DNA from: Corynebacterium lactis
Lineage (GTDB): Bacteria > Actinomycetota > Actinomycetes > Mycobacteriales > Mycobacteriaceae
DNA length: 60,732 nucleotides
Direction of reading: 5' to 3'
Assembly (NCBI RefSeq): GCF_900519355.1
Contig: NZ_ULHE01000009.1
Location: 1-60,732 of the forward strand
Part shown: positions 1-10,830 of the stretch, piece after piece
Layout of the letters: each line of letters begins with the position of its first letter
How positions within the stretch are numbered: the stretch's first letter is position 1
Notes under the pieces: model-generated
Told to the model about the DNA's origin: nothing
The model's input: only the letters and a program-made list of their open reading frames with translations
Database searches by the model: none
Program-made: the position numbers and the translations under genes

Positions 1-34
1 TGAGGGGGTGCGGGGCGCGAAAACACAGCGGGAA

Positions 35-50
35 GGTTTCACGTGAAACA
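35..50. promoter_or_regulatory. parS site (ParB-binding centromere), near-perfect
   Basis: GGTTTCACGTGAAACA matches the bacterial parS consensus TGTTTCACGTGAAACA at 15 of 16 positions. It is the only parS found on the gyrB side of the origin; the other four lie between 12.2 and 14.9 kb. The GTG start of the following small gene lies within the site, so ParB binding and expression of that gene may interfere with each other. Confidence 0.85.
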
Positions 51-453
51 TCAGAACGAAGCCAGGGGTTCCGGAGATGCCGGGGCCTCCGTGGGCTCCA
101 GAGCAACAGGGACCACCAGGAGCGCCGGGGTGACCGCAGGCACCGTCCTGACCGAGGGCGCAATCCTGGCCGCAATCGATACGCTGCGCACCACATTCCC
201 CGAATTGTCGCAGGTCAGACTAGTCAATCCGTGGGCGCTGCCAGCTATCGTGGCCGCCGCGGATGGGGTGTGCGTCGGCAAGCGAATGCATCGCAGCGCG
301 TGGGATGCGGCGCGGGCAGCGCGAGAGGCGACCCGGAGTTTGCGGCCACTATCGCGGTCCAATGAGGCGCTCGCGGGGCTCGTCGCGCTACTGGTGGCGA
401 ACTTCGCCGGTGAGGAATGCACCCTGGCGGAGGCACTGGCCTCGACCGAGTAA
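43..453 (+). CDS. Small hypothetical protein starting inside a parS site
   Basis: I do not recognise this 136-residue protein. The first 40 or so residues are rich in Gly, Ala, Ser and Thr and look disordered. The rest is predicted mostly helical and Ala/Arg-rich, with the stretch PELSQVRLVNPWALPAIVA and two Cys. No signal peptide or membrane segment is visible. The GTG start at 43 has a plausible ribosome-binding site, GGGAAGG at 30-36, six bases upstream, and the start codon overlaps the parS palindrome. The true start could be further inside, because the N-terminal part is low complexity. The gene is isolated, convergent with the hydrolase gene at 522-1466. It is called real on reading-frame length, ribosome-binding site and composition only. 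Confidence 0.5.
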   Translation: MKHQNEARGSGDAGASVGSRATGTTRSAGVTAGTVLTEGAILAAIDTLRTTFPELSQVRLVNPWALPAIVAAADGVCVGKRMHRSAWDAARAAREATRSLRPLSRSNEALAGLVALLVANFAGEECTLAEALASTE

Positions 454-521
454 GGCGGGCGCCCCCAAACGGCCCGACAACTACGTGAGGCAGCCCCGGG
501 TGGGCAGCAGCAAAATAGCGG

Positions 522-1466
522 CTAGTCCACAGACCAGGTTGGAATCTCGTCGATGAACCGCTCCAGCCGATCGGCGACCGTTTCGGGCTCGCGGGCCCAA
601 CGGTTGTGGCCGAGCCGGCGGTCGATGAACTCGAAGCGGGCGGCCTTTGGCAGGCGGGAGGCCAGATCCATCGCGGAGTCCGGCGGGCAATCGCGGTCGC
701 CGGCGCACGTCGTCATCAGCACAGGCGTGGTGACCTCGTGCATAGCTTCCTCGTAATTGTGGTCCGCATGGTGCGGCTGTAGGCGCCCCGTACGCGAGAA
801 TCCCGCCCACTCTCGAACATGGTTGCGCGACTGCCTACCGTAGCCCGCAAGATCCAGGCGGCCTGCCGGCCAATATCCCCACAAAAACGTCATGGCCTGC
901 ATAATCGGCGCCCCATAGCGCAGGCGCTTGTACTCCCGGCCACTGAAACGGATGTAGTGGGGAGTACCAGAGCCGACGGTCATGACTCCGTCGACGTCGG
1001 CGTCGGGGCGGGTCAGGTACAGCGACGCAATCTGTCCGCCCATCGAGTGGCACAGCAGGTAGACGGGAAGACGGGTTGGCGACGTGCCGGACTCCCCCAC
1101 CACCGCCCCGCCAGCCAGGTGGTCAAACTCCTGCCGGGCGCGCGCCACCGCCCGTGGATAGTCCTGCGAAGCCAGGTCGTGATAGCCCCAGTTCGAGCGC
1201 CGCGACGCCACCGCTGTCTGGGAGCCCTGCCCGCGAAGCTCCGAGGTCAGGACACAGAAACCGCGGCTCTGCAGCTCTTGGGCCATGGGTCGGTAATAAC
1301 GCGCGCCCATGCCAAAGCCGGGCCAAATGATGACGATTCCCCGAGGCTCCCCCGATGGGTAGCGCAACGCCATCGGGGTGATCGAGCCGTCCGGCATGAA
1401 CTGGCGAACGATGAGAGGCTCCGGCGAGGGCTCGCCGTCAATCATGACTCCGCGGGTGTTTTCCAT
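522..1466 (-). CDS. Alpha/beta hydrolase (lysophospholipase-like serine hydrolase)
   Basis: The protein has the alpha/beta-hydrolase fold order: an early strand and oxyanion region (GIVIIWPGFGMGARYYRPMA), a nucleophile elbow CHSMGGQIAS with the catalytic Ser, a late Asp region (MTTCAGDRDCPPDSAMDLA) and a C-terminal His in RRLGHNRWA. Family members hydrolyse esters, often monoacylglycerols or lysophospholipids; the substrate here is unknown. No signal peptide is seen, so it is probably cytosolic. I start at the ATG at 1466 (314 residues), because TATTAT lies about 7 bases upstream of it, which fits a leaderless transcript; a GTG at 1502 would add 12 residues but has no ribosome-binding site. 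It stands alone between a small unknown gene and gyrB. Confidence 0.8.
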   Translation of the reverse strand: MENTRGVMIDGEPSPEPLIVRQFMPDGSITPMALRYPSGEPRGIVIIWPGFGMGARYYRPMAQELQSRGFCVLTSELRGQGSQTAVASRRSNWGYHDLASQDYPRAVARARQEFDHLAGGAVVGESGTSPTRLPVYLLCHSMGGQIASLYLTRPDADVDGVMTVGSGTPHYIRFSGREYKRLRYGAPIMQAMTFLWGYWPAGRLDLAGYGRQSRNHVREWAGFSRTGRLQPHHADHNYEEAMHEVTTPVLMTTCAGDRDCPPDSAMDLASRLPKAARFEFIDRRLGHNRWAREPETVADRLERFIDEIPTWSVD

Positions 1467-1617
1467 TCCAAAAATAATAACGGTTTGGTCACGAGTTCGC
1501 ACCCAGAGTTACAGAATCCCGACTCGAAGTACCCCCTCCCCTCGGCGTCTCCCCAGGCCAAGCAAAAATTCGACGAGTTCGCGCACAGAAAAAGGCGAGA
1601 CGGCTGCGCACCATACC

Positions 1618-1645
1618 CGGACCCCGAACCCCGGACCCCGGACTC
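1618..1645. repeat. Four degenerate 7-bp tandem repeats
   Basis: The units ccggacc, ccgaacc, ccggacc and ccggact follow each other without gaps in the space between the hydrolase gene and gyrB. No coding role is seen. It may be simple-sequence slippage in GC-rich intergenic DNA. Confidence 0.7.
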
Positions 1646-1691
1646 CAGGCTTCGGCCAGCCATCCCGCCTTCTACTCGGGCTCTAGAACGC

Positions 1692-3824
<2,133 letters not shown>

Positions 3825-3976
3825 CTACAACCGTTGCAGCGGTGGGCCCGCGGGCGGAACCATCCGATGGGGGCGCCTGCCGACATTCCCCACCATCCTA
3901 CCCCACGTAGTCCCCTACCGTGGCGAGGGCTGCGGCCCTAAAAAGGCCAAATTTCGCAGTTTTTGGCTTGCCGACG

Positions 3977-4615
3977 CTATCCGTAGGTATCTCGGGGGCC
4001 TCGGCCCTCGATGTGGAGGCGTCCCTTTCTCCAATTCGGAGCCTTCGGCCCCAGGATCTTTAGCTCCTCCACTACACCGTCGCCGACCCGGTCGGCGATC
4101 GTCTTGATCACCTGCCGCTGCGCCAGTCGCAATTGCGTCGCCCAGGCCGTCGACTGGCACTCCACTACCAGGGTGCCATCCTTGAACTCGCGCACCTGCG
4201 AATGCTGTGCCACGACCTCGCCAACCATCTGGTCCCACTCGGTCATAATCACGCCGTGCGCGATGTGCGTCTGCCACCCCCGATCCACGATCGCCCTGTT
4301 CAGCACCGCGCCGATCGGCGCCGGCCTGCGATCATACTTCTTGTACAGGCGAATCCCGCTCTCCCGCAGCAGGCTCGGCGGAATCACCGTGCCGGCGCGG
4401 TCGCGCACCACCGCCTGCCGCTCGCGCTGCTTTTCGACGTCGCCAACGATCTCGGCCGCCGCCTTATTCGGCGCAGGGGCATCGAGCCCGGACCACGAGC
4501 TGTTCTTCCTCGGCGGACGCTGCAGGTTCGGCAGCTTGTGGCCACCCTCCTTCGCGGCGGAGCGCATGCGCTCGAAAACCTCGCTGACCAGGTCCTTTTC
4601 GGCGTCCTCATTCAT
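3977..4615 (-). CDS. dciA: DciA-like DUF721 protein (replicative helicase operator)
   Basis: The C-terminal half carries the DUF721 domain (about residues 90-185): [68 protein letters not shown]. The N-terminal half is charged and Pro-rich. This family is DciA, which in bacteria lacking DnaC/DnaI helps load or operate the DnaB helicase; the mycobacterial homologue lies at the same position between recF and gyrB. I start at the ATG at 4615 (212 residues), overlapping the recF stop by 8 bases in ATGAATGA, which indicates translational coupling. An upstream start at 4636 is possible but would overlap recF further. Confidence 0.9.
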   Translation of the reverse strand: MNEDAEKDLVSEVFERMRSAAKEGGHKLPNLQRPPRKNSSWSGLDAPAPNKAAAEIVGDVEKQRERQAVVRDRAGTVIPPSLLRESGIRLYKKYDRRPAPIGAVLNRAIVDRGWQTHIAHGVIMTEWDQMVGEVVAQHSQVREFKDGTLVVECQSTAWATQLRLAQRQVIKTIADRVGDGVVEELKILGPKAPNWRKGRLHIEGRGPRDTYG

Positions 4616-5810
4616 TGGAGCGCACCTCGCCTGCATTCAGCAGCGAAATCCGGCCCTGCTCCGTCTGACGCACCGTCACGGTGTGGTGCGCCACGGACGA
4701 GTCCTCCACCAGTGCCTTCGGCAGCTCCTCGCCCACCGCCGAGGTGATGAGCACCTGCTCTGCCTGCCCGGCGATCTCCATCAGCGCCTCCCGGCGGTGC
4801 CGGTCGAGCTCGGCGAAGACGTCGTCAAGCACCAAGATGGGGTCCGGGCCGTCGGATTTGAGCAGGAAATACGCTCCGAGCCGCAGGGCCAGCGCAAACG
4901 ACCAGGTCTCGCCGTGGCTGGCGAAGCCCTTCGCGGGGTCGTTGCCCAGGATGAGGTCCAGGTCATCGCGGTGCGGGCCGACCAGGCAGGAGCCCCGCTC
5001 GATCTCCGCGGTACGCCGGGCCGCCATCTTGGTCAGCAGGAGTGCCTCCAGCAGCTCCGGGTCGCCGGGCAGCCCCTCGCCCGCCACCGCCTCCAACTTC
5101 GGCGCATAGACAATCGATGCCGGGCGCGAATGGGGGGCCAGCGTCTGATACGCCTGCGCAACGTGCCCGGCTAACTCGGAAATCAGTTCCATGCGGGCGG
5201 CCATCAAAGCGGCGCCGACCTGCGCCAACTGCGCGTCCCACGTATCCAGGGTCGCGAGCGCCGCCTGTCCCTCCGAGGAGGAATAGCCGCGCCGCAAAGA
5301 TGCGCCGGCCGACTTCAGCAGCGCATTCTTCTGCCGGAGAATCTTGTCGTACTGGATTCGCGTGCCCGCCATGGCGGGGCGTCGCAAAGCGAGGAGGTCA
5401 TCCACGTAGCGGCGACGAGCTGCGGGATCGCCCTTGACCAGGGCGAGATCCTCCGGCGCGAAGAACACCGACTTCACGATGCCGAGCAGCTCACGCGGCG
5501 ACTTCAGGCGGGTGCGGTTGATCTGCGCCTGATTCGCGCGGTGGGGGTTGATCAGCAGGTGCGCGGAGAGCTCACGCCCGTCGTTGACCGCGGTCGCCGA
5601 AATGCGTGCCGACGCCGCCCCCGAACGAACCAGCGGAGCATCGGTGGACACGCGGTGCGAGCTGAGAGTGGACAGATACCCCACGGCCTCGACGATATTG
5701 GTCTTGCCATAGCCATTTTGCCCGGTAAAAACCGTAATTCCGGGCTCAATGTCGATCTCCAGCTCCGGCCAGGAGCGGAAATCCCGCAAGGACAAAAACC
5801 GGATGTGCAT
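4608..5810 (-). CDS. recF: DNA replication and repair protein RecF
   Basis: RecF is an SMC-like ATPase that helps RecO and RecR load RecA at gaps in damaged DNA. The N-terminus [19 protein letters not shown] and the Walker A motif [15 protein letters not shown] (about residues 28-42) are typical, as are [28 protein letters not shown] and the C-terminal Walker B and signature region ([19 protein letters not shown]). At 400 residues it has the usual length. Its ATG overlaps the dnaN stop by one base (TGATG), and its end overlaps dciA by 8 bases, so dnaN-recF-dciA look like one translationally coupled unit. Confidence 0.97.
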   Translation of the reverse strand: MHIRFLSLRDFRSWPELEIDIEPGITVFTGQNGYGKTNIVEAVGYLSTLSSHRVSTDAPLVRSGAASARISATAVNDGRELSAHLLINPHRANQAQINRTRLKSPRELLGIVKSVFFAPEDLALVKGDPAARRRYVDDLLALRRPAMAGTRIQYDKILRQKNALLKSAGASLRRGYSSSEGQAALATLDTWDAQLAQVGAALMAARMELISELAGHVAQAYQTLAPHSRPASIVYAPKLEAVAGEGLPGDPELLEALLLTKMAARRTAEIERGSCLVGPHRDDLDLILGNDPAKGFASHGETWSFALALRLGAYFLLKSDGPDPILVLDDVFAELDRHRREALMEIAGQAEQVLITSAVGEELPKALVEDSSVAHHTVTVRQTEQGRISLLNAGEVRSNE

Positions 5811-7000
5811 CAGCCTGGGAGGCGGACCGGCATCAGCAGGTAGGTGAAGTCCGTCTCCGGGGTAGCGAACTGGCCGTCCTCGTCCGCGGACGGCAGTGCC
5901 TCCGGCTCAGGAATGAGAATCGCCGGACGCGACGGCTGGGTGAACCCGAGCAGGACGCGGTGGGAGCGCACGGCCGACAGTCCCTCCAGCAGGTACTGCG
6001 GGTTGAAGGCAATCAGCAGCGGATCTCCGTAGAAATCGCAGGCCACGACCTCCTCCGCGTGACCGACCTCGTCGCCGTGGGCGGAGAGAACAACCTGGCC
6101 CTCCGAGAAATCCATGCGAATCTGCGCGCCGTGGTCGGCCATCAGGGAGACACGGCGGATAGCGTCCTGCAGCTGGTCGACGCGAGCGACAGCCATGGAG
6201 GAGTGCTGCTTCGGCAGCAGCGGGCGGAACTTCGGGAACTCGGCGTCGAGCAGGCGCGTCGTCGTGCGACGGGGCTCCGCCAGGATCGCCAGCATGCCCT
6301 CGGAACCGATCTCGCGGCCGTCGCTGCCATCACCAAACGCCAAGGTCACGGGCTCGCTGGAGCTGGTGTCCAGGGTGCGCGCAGTCTCCGAGAAAGTCTT
6401 CGCCGGAATGAGCAGCTTGGTCTCCCCCTCCGGAATCTGGTTCCACTCGAAGGTGCGCACCGCCAAGCGGAAACGGTCGGTGGCTGCGAGGGTGACCTCG
6501 TTGCCGTCGGTCTCCATACGGATGCCCGTCAGCATCGGCAGCGACTCGTCCTTACCAGCCGCGACTGCAACCTGGCCGATCGCCTCTGCGAGCAGGCTGG
6601 CATCGACGGTGCCGGTATCGGCCGGGGCGACGGGGAGCTGCGGGTAGTCCTCCAATGTCAGGCTGGGCAGCTCGAAACGGGAGGAACCGCACTTAACAAC
6701 GACCTTCGTGCCGTTGAAGTGCAGTTCAACCTGCTTATTCGGCAGCTTCGAGACGATATCCGAGACCAGCTTGCCGTTGACGGCAAAGCGACCCGGCTCA
6801 TCCACCTCAGCGCTGATGCGAATCTGCGTAGAAACCTCGTAGTCGTAGCCGGCGAGCTGAAGCCCGTCATCGTCCGCGAGGAACACCATTCCTCGAAGAA
6901 TCGGCTGCGTCGGACGCGCAGGAAGATTTCGAGCAACCCAGCTCACTGCACCCGCGAGATCGTCCTTGGCCGCGCGAATACGGACTTCGGTCTGCTCCAT
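5810..7000 (-). CDS. dnaN: DNA polymerase III sliding clamp (beta subunit)
   Basis: The protein (396 residues) is the ring-shaped processivity clamp of the replicative polymerase. The family N-terminus ([21 protein letters not shown], then PILRGMVF), the middle-domain sequence [27 protein letters not shown] and the C-terminal [12 protein letters not shown] are present. I use the ATG at 7000, which has GGAGG four to five bases upstream; a start at 7081 would add 27 unconserved residues. The gene follows dnaA after a 502-base region carrying DnaA boxes, and its stop overlaps the recF start by one base. Confidence 0.97.
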   Translation of the reverse strand: MEQTEVRIRAAKDDLAGAVSWVARNLPARPTQPILRGMVFLADDDGLQLAGYDYEVSTQIRISAEVDEPGRFAVNGKLVSDIVSKLPNKQVELHFNGTKVVVKCGSSRFELPSLTLEDYPQLPVAPADTGTVDASLLAEAIGQVAVAAGKDESLPMLTGIRMETDGNEVTLAATDRFRLAVRTFEWNQIPEGETKLLIPAKTFSETARTLDTSSSEPVTLAFGDGSDGREIGSEGMLAILAEPRRTTTRLLDAEFPKFRPLLPKQHSSMAVARVDQLQDAIRRVSLMADHGAQIRMDFSEGQVVLSAHGDEVGHAEEVVACDFYGDPLLIAFNPQYLLEGLSAVRSHRVLLGFTQPSRPAILIPEPEALPSADEDGQFATPETDFTYLLMPVRLPG

Positions 7001-7081
7001 CGTTCCTCCAGCTACATGCGCCCCACGACGTGTACCTACACGTACCGGGCGCTTCCTACGAACAAGTAATTCAACGTACAA

Positions 7082-7502
7082 CTTTAGCCGAACGCTACTA
7101 CCTCGGCGAAAGCCACTGACAGCATAAGGGACTGCGCGGATTCAAGCTCTTCGCTTTCTTGGAATTTCAGGTCTCTGCGCGCCGTTGGCCCGCAAATGAC
7201 AAATTCTTGGGGCTTCTTCGGGGCGTTGTGCGCAGGCCCCCTTTTAACAAAGTTTCTTCAGAGCTACTCAAGTTGGGAGTAGTAATAGGGGCTGTGCATG
7301 CTGTGTAATTTGATCATCCTCGCTGCTCCACAGGCCTTTTCGGCTGTGCGTCGAGCGGGGGATGGATTGTGGATAACATCGGCTGTCTGTGGATAATTTC
7401 TCTGCCGTAAAAGTTATCCACAAAATCACGCTCTTATCCACAGCTCTGTGCACTGAATTTTGGGAGTTAATCACAAGTTTTCCGCGAGTACTCCCCCTTG
7501 CA
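7082..7502. other. oriC: Replication origin region, dnaA-dnaN side: DnaA-box cluster
   Basis: Four perfect DnaA boxes (TTATCCACA) lie within 75 bases: 7368-7376 (minus), 7388-7396 (minus), 7414-7422 (plus) and 7434-7442 (plus). Next to them is an A/T-rich stretch with cttttaacaaagtttcttcag near 7240-7262 that could be the unwinding element. In actinobacteria oriC usually lies in the dnaA-dnaN space; here boxes flank dnaA on both sides. The dnaN promoter must also lie here, but I cannot place it securely. Confidence 0.85.
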
Positions 7503-9208
7503 CTAGGAACTATGACGGGCGCGGTCTCGAATACGCGTCGTCAGGTCGTTGACCTGGTCCTTCGACGGCATCTTCTCGGCGATTTCCTTCACAATCTTGC
7601 GCTCAGCGTGCAGGACGGTGCTGTGGTCGCGGTTGCCGAACTCCCGGCCAATCGACGGAAGTGATAGTTCCGTGAACGACCTCGTCAGGTACATGGCGAT
7701 CTGGCGTGCGTGCGCAACGGGGCGCGTCTTGCCAGGGCCGATGAGGTCAGCGACGGTGAGGTCGAAGTACTCGGCGGTCGTGGCGATGATGATTTCGGGC
7801 GTAATCTGCACCTCTACCGCGTCCGAGCCGAGGATTTCCTGGGCAAACTTCAAGGTCACGGGCTCGTGCAGCATCGAGGCATGCGCGCTGACCTGCAGGA
7901 GACGGCCCTCGAGCTCCCGAATGGACGACGAGGTGTTCTCGGCGATGTACTGCAGGACGTCGTGCGACACCGTGAGGTCAGAGAGCTGCGCCTTCTTCGA
8001 CAAAATCGCGATGCGAGTCTCCAGGTCCGGGAACTGCAGGTCCGGATTCAGACCCCACTCGAAACGAGTGCGCAGGCGATCTTCCAGCGTCTTTAGCTCC
8101 CGCGGCGGGCGGTCGGACGACAGCACAATTTGGTGATTGGACTGGTGGAGGGCGTTGAAGGTGTGGAAGAACTCCTCCTGCGTGCCTTCCTTGCCTTCCA
8201 AGAACTGGATGTCGTCGATGATCAGCATGTCCAAGTCGCGGTAGCGACGTTTGAAGGACTCCTGGGCGTCGTCGCGCACCGAGTTAATGAAGTCATTGGT
8301 GAACTCTTCGGAGGACACGTATCGAACCCGCAGGTTGGGGTACAGGTTCTTTGCGTAGTGGCCAATTCCGTGAAGCAAGTGAGTCTTGCCCAGACCGGAC
8401 CCGCCCGAGATGAACAGCGGGTTGTACGTGCGGCCGGGTGCCTCAGCGACAGCGATTGCGGCAGCGGCCGCAAACTTGTTCTGCGGACCAATCACGAATG
8501 TCTCGAAGGTATAGGCCGGATTCAGAGTCGGCTCCTCAAAGGGCTTGCTCATCTGATCCGGGGTGCCGTGATTAACCGAACTGAAATTGCGTTGATTGTG
8601 CTGGTCCGCGACGGTTTTCGGATTCGCCGGCGACGTATGTCCGACCGCGGGGAAAGCATCTGCGCCGGAGGCAGCCTCGGTTGCTGCAGTCGGCGAGGTC
8701 GTATGCGACGTCGGCAAGCCGGAGTCCGCCGTTGGGAAAGGGAGGTGATGAGGCGCAGACCCCTGGGGAGCGGCCGCGGAGTGGGCCGAGGAGGAGCCGT
8801 ATGACGCGGTGTTTGCCGGGGGCTTCGGTGTCTGGGGCGCGGTTCGTGACGCAGATCCCGACTGCGTTGCGGGAGCTGGTGCGTTGGCTGTCGAAGCCTT
8901 GTCCTCGGCGGGCGCTCGGCAGGGTCGTCAACGGTGATGACGGTTTCCATCTGCTCGCCGGTGAGATGCTCGAGAACAGTCTCAATGGTGCCCTTGAGCT
9001 CCTCTTTCACCAGTGTCTGGACGATGGTGGACTCGGTACTGAGCAGGAAGAATCCCTGGAATTCGCCCGTGTGCCGCACTGAACGCAGTAGTGCCTTGTG
9101 GGGCGCGCGCAGTGGCTCAATGCCAAGCTCGGGCGCTCCGGCAGGGGAGGTCAGGATGGCGACGACTTGCCCCCAGAGTCCTCCGGAGTGTTCAGGTTGA
9201 TCGGTCAC
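7503..9208 (-). CDS. dnaA: Chromosomal replication initiator DnaA, interrupted by a frameshift
   Basis: DnaA binds DnaA boxes, opens oriC and brings in DnaB. From the GTG at 9208 (AAGGA eight bases upstream) comes domain I ([38 protein letters not shown]) up to Glu98. The rest continues in another frame: a Pro/Ala/Ser/Thr-rich domain II linker, then the AAA+ domain with Walker [13 protein letters not shown], Walker [21 protein letters not shown], and DNA-binding domain IV ([35 protein letters not shown]). Restoring one G after the codon at 8917-8915 joins the frames as [14 protein letters not shown] and gives a protein of 568 residues. The stretch from 8717 down (404 residues from a TTG codon) is intact but lacks domain I. 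There is no slippery heptamer at the site. Since dnaA is essential, a sequence error is the likeliest cause; a true split gene is unlikely. Confidence 0.93.
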
Positions 9209-9848
9209 GGTGATTGTCCTTTATACGTCTGCTCTACGGAACATTTGCCCAAATGGGGGCTATTTTTTGTAATTCGCCCTGTGGGGTATTTCTGCACAGG
9301 CGTGAGTGCCTGTCTTCCTGGGCTTCCACATCGTTATCCACAGGTGTGGATAAAGACGCGAGTCGAATAATCAACAGCTTATCCACAGCTTGCCCACAAA
9401 GGAAAAAGGGTCCACTGAGGTCTATTTACCTCGGTAAACAGTGTATTTTCCCAGCTCGCTGTGAAGCCTGGGATTCAAGTTATCCACAGTTTGACTTCTG
9501 CTCCGTATGTGGATTTCGGTGGAATACCTGTTATTTCCAAAGGTCAGGGACGGTGAGAGGGCGGCATCAGCGCCGGAATTTTCCCAGGATTTTTCCGCGT
9601 GTTGATTTGTATTCCTCCCCCCGCCCGACGTAATCTATCCGGGTGTTTCATATCCGTTGAGATATGAGTCCGAGTGCGATTTCGCACCGGACCCGGCAGG
9701 CAGTCAAGACTTCGATCTGCCGGTGAGTAATTTTTCCGTGCATCACGGACTTTTCCGCGCCACGCGCGACGATCGGCAGACTTTCGCTGCTCGTCTCTGC
9801 TGGCGAGGTAGAGCGTCGTGGTCTTTAGATTTTCAAGGAGTGTCAACC
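9209..9848. other. oriC: Replication origin region, dnaA-rpmH side: DnaA-box cluster
   Basis: This 640-base gap between divergent dnaA and rpmH holds four perfect DnaA boxes: 9334-9342 (plus), 9345-9353 (minus, two bases away, forming an inverted pair), 9379-9387 (plus) and 9480-9488 (plus), plus a one-mismatch box ttgcccaca at 9390-9398. The dnaA and rpmH promoters must also be here. The arrangement suggests a bipartite origin, or DnaA autoregulation of dnaA and rpmH. No open reading frame of convincing quality is present. Confidence 0.8.
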
Positions 9849-9986
9849 GTGTCGAAGCGGACGTTCCAGCCGAATAACCGCCGTCGTGCACGCGTGCACG
9901 GCTTCCGTACCCGCATGCGTACCCGTTCCGGTCGCGCCGTTGTCGCGGCTCGCCGCAGCAAGGGCCGTGCCCGCCTGTCCGCCTAA
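9849..9986 (+). CDS. rpmH: 50S ribosomal protein L34 (bL34)
   Basis: The 45-residue, Arg/Lys-rich product starts [18 protein letters not shown] and contains [19 protein letters not shown], the L34 signature. The GTG start at 9849 has AAGGAG eight bases upstream. rpmH stands immediately before rnpA and divergent from dnaA, the classic arrangement at bacterial origins. Confidence 0.97.
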   Translation: MSKRTFQPNNRRRARVHGFRTRMRTRSGRAVVAARRSKGRARLSA

Positions 9987-10004
9987 TTAAGGACACCGAT
10001 CTCG

Positions 10005-10396
10005 GTGCTCCCGCAGCAGCACAAGCTACGCTCGTCCCGTGATTTCACGGTCACGGTTAGACGTGGACGCCGAATCGGACGCAAGACCTTGGTCTTGCAC
10101 ATTCGTGACTTTGCCGCCCCTACGGGCGTGACCAGGCCGATACCCAGGTCGCCAGATTCGGTGGCCCGCGTATCGGTCTTGTCGTATCTAAAGCCGTTGG
10201 AAATTCGGTTACGCGGCATGCGGTTTCCCGGAAATTGCGCCATATCGCTCTAGCACTGAGGGATGAGATTCCCTCCTCCTGCGATGTTGTCATCCGCGCC
10301 CTTCCCGCTTCTGCCACGGCGACCAGCCAGGAGCTCTCAAAAGATGTGCAATCGGCACTCACGTCATTCCGGCGACGCCCGACATCTGGGCGCTGA
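10005..10396 (+). CDS. rnpA: Ribonuclease P protein component, interrupted by a frameshift
   Basis: RnpA binds the RNase P RNA and helps mature tRNA 5-prime ends. The N-terminus is in the frame starting at the GTG at 10005 ([20 protein letters not shown], then [10 protein letters not shown]). The conserved second half, [17 protein letters not shown] then [18 protein letters not shown] and [21 protein letters not shown], is in the next frame and stops at 10394-10396. Adding one G to the GGG at 10124-10126 fuses them as [23 protein letters not shown] and gives a product of normal length (about 130 residues). AAGGA lies about 11 bases before the GTG, 18 bases after rpmH. RNase P protein is essential, so a sequence error is the likeliest explanation. 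Confidence 0.9.
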
Positions 10397-10718
10397 CCCG
10401 CCCTCACCTTCACCGACACCGGAGGCTCCGTTTGCCGACGAAGACTCGGTCCGTGGCGTCGGCACGCGAGCTGTAGAATCCCTCATCCTTTTCTATCGGC
10501 GCAGAATCTCAGCGCTGAAGCCGACGAGTACCTGCCGTTTCGAACCCACTTGTTCGGCGTACGGTCTGGTGGCAGTTCGGCGCTTCGGTGCGATTCGTGG
10601 GTCATGGTTGACCATCTTGCGCATTATGCGGTGTGCACCGTGGCACCCGGGCGGGTGGGATCCAGTTCCCAAGGAATTTCCCGGCCTGGGTTCGTGGTGG
10701 AGGCGAATGCACAGGTAA
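10344..10718 (+). CDS. yidD: Membrane protein insertion efficiency factor YidD
   Basis: The C-terminal part is a clear YidD (DUF37) domain: [40 protein letters not shown], then [13 protein letters not shown], with the conserved Cys residues. YidD is a small membrane-associated protein that helps YidC insert proteins. I start at the ATG at 10344 (124 residues), which has AGGAG ten bases upstream and overlaps the 3-prime end of rnpA by 53 bases. The first 45 residues are a variable Pro-rich extension, so the real start may be later. The order rnpA-yidD-yidC is typical. Confidence 0.9.
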   Translation: MCNRHSRHSGDARHLGADPPSPSPTPEAPFADEDSVRGVGTRAVESLILFYRRRISALKPTSTCRFEPTCSAYGLVAVRRFGAIRGSWLTILRIMRCAPWHPGGWDPVPKEFPGLGSWWRRMHR

Positions 10719-10830
10719 CCTCTAGGAAGACTCTCAATGAGGCTTTCAACGCGGCTTTCAAGGTGGCTTGAGACTTTGTAGACGAAGGTGCGAACGCCGC
10801 GCCCCAAGTAGATCGGAGTGAATCTAGACC

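Noticed and set aside
8130..8804. 224-residue frame opposite dnaA
   Set aside because: Antisense of the AAA+ domain of dnaA.
8900..8930. Programmed -1 frameshifting in dnaA
   Set aside because: No X-XXY-YYZ slippery heptamer and no clear downstream stem at the site, and rnpA and other genes show similar single-base losses; a sequence error explains more.
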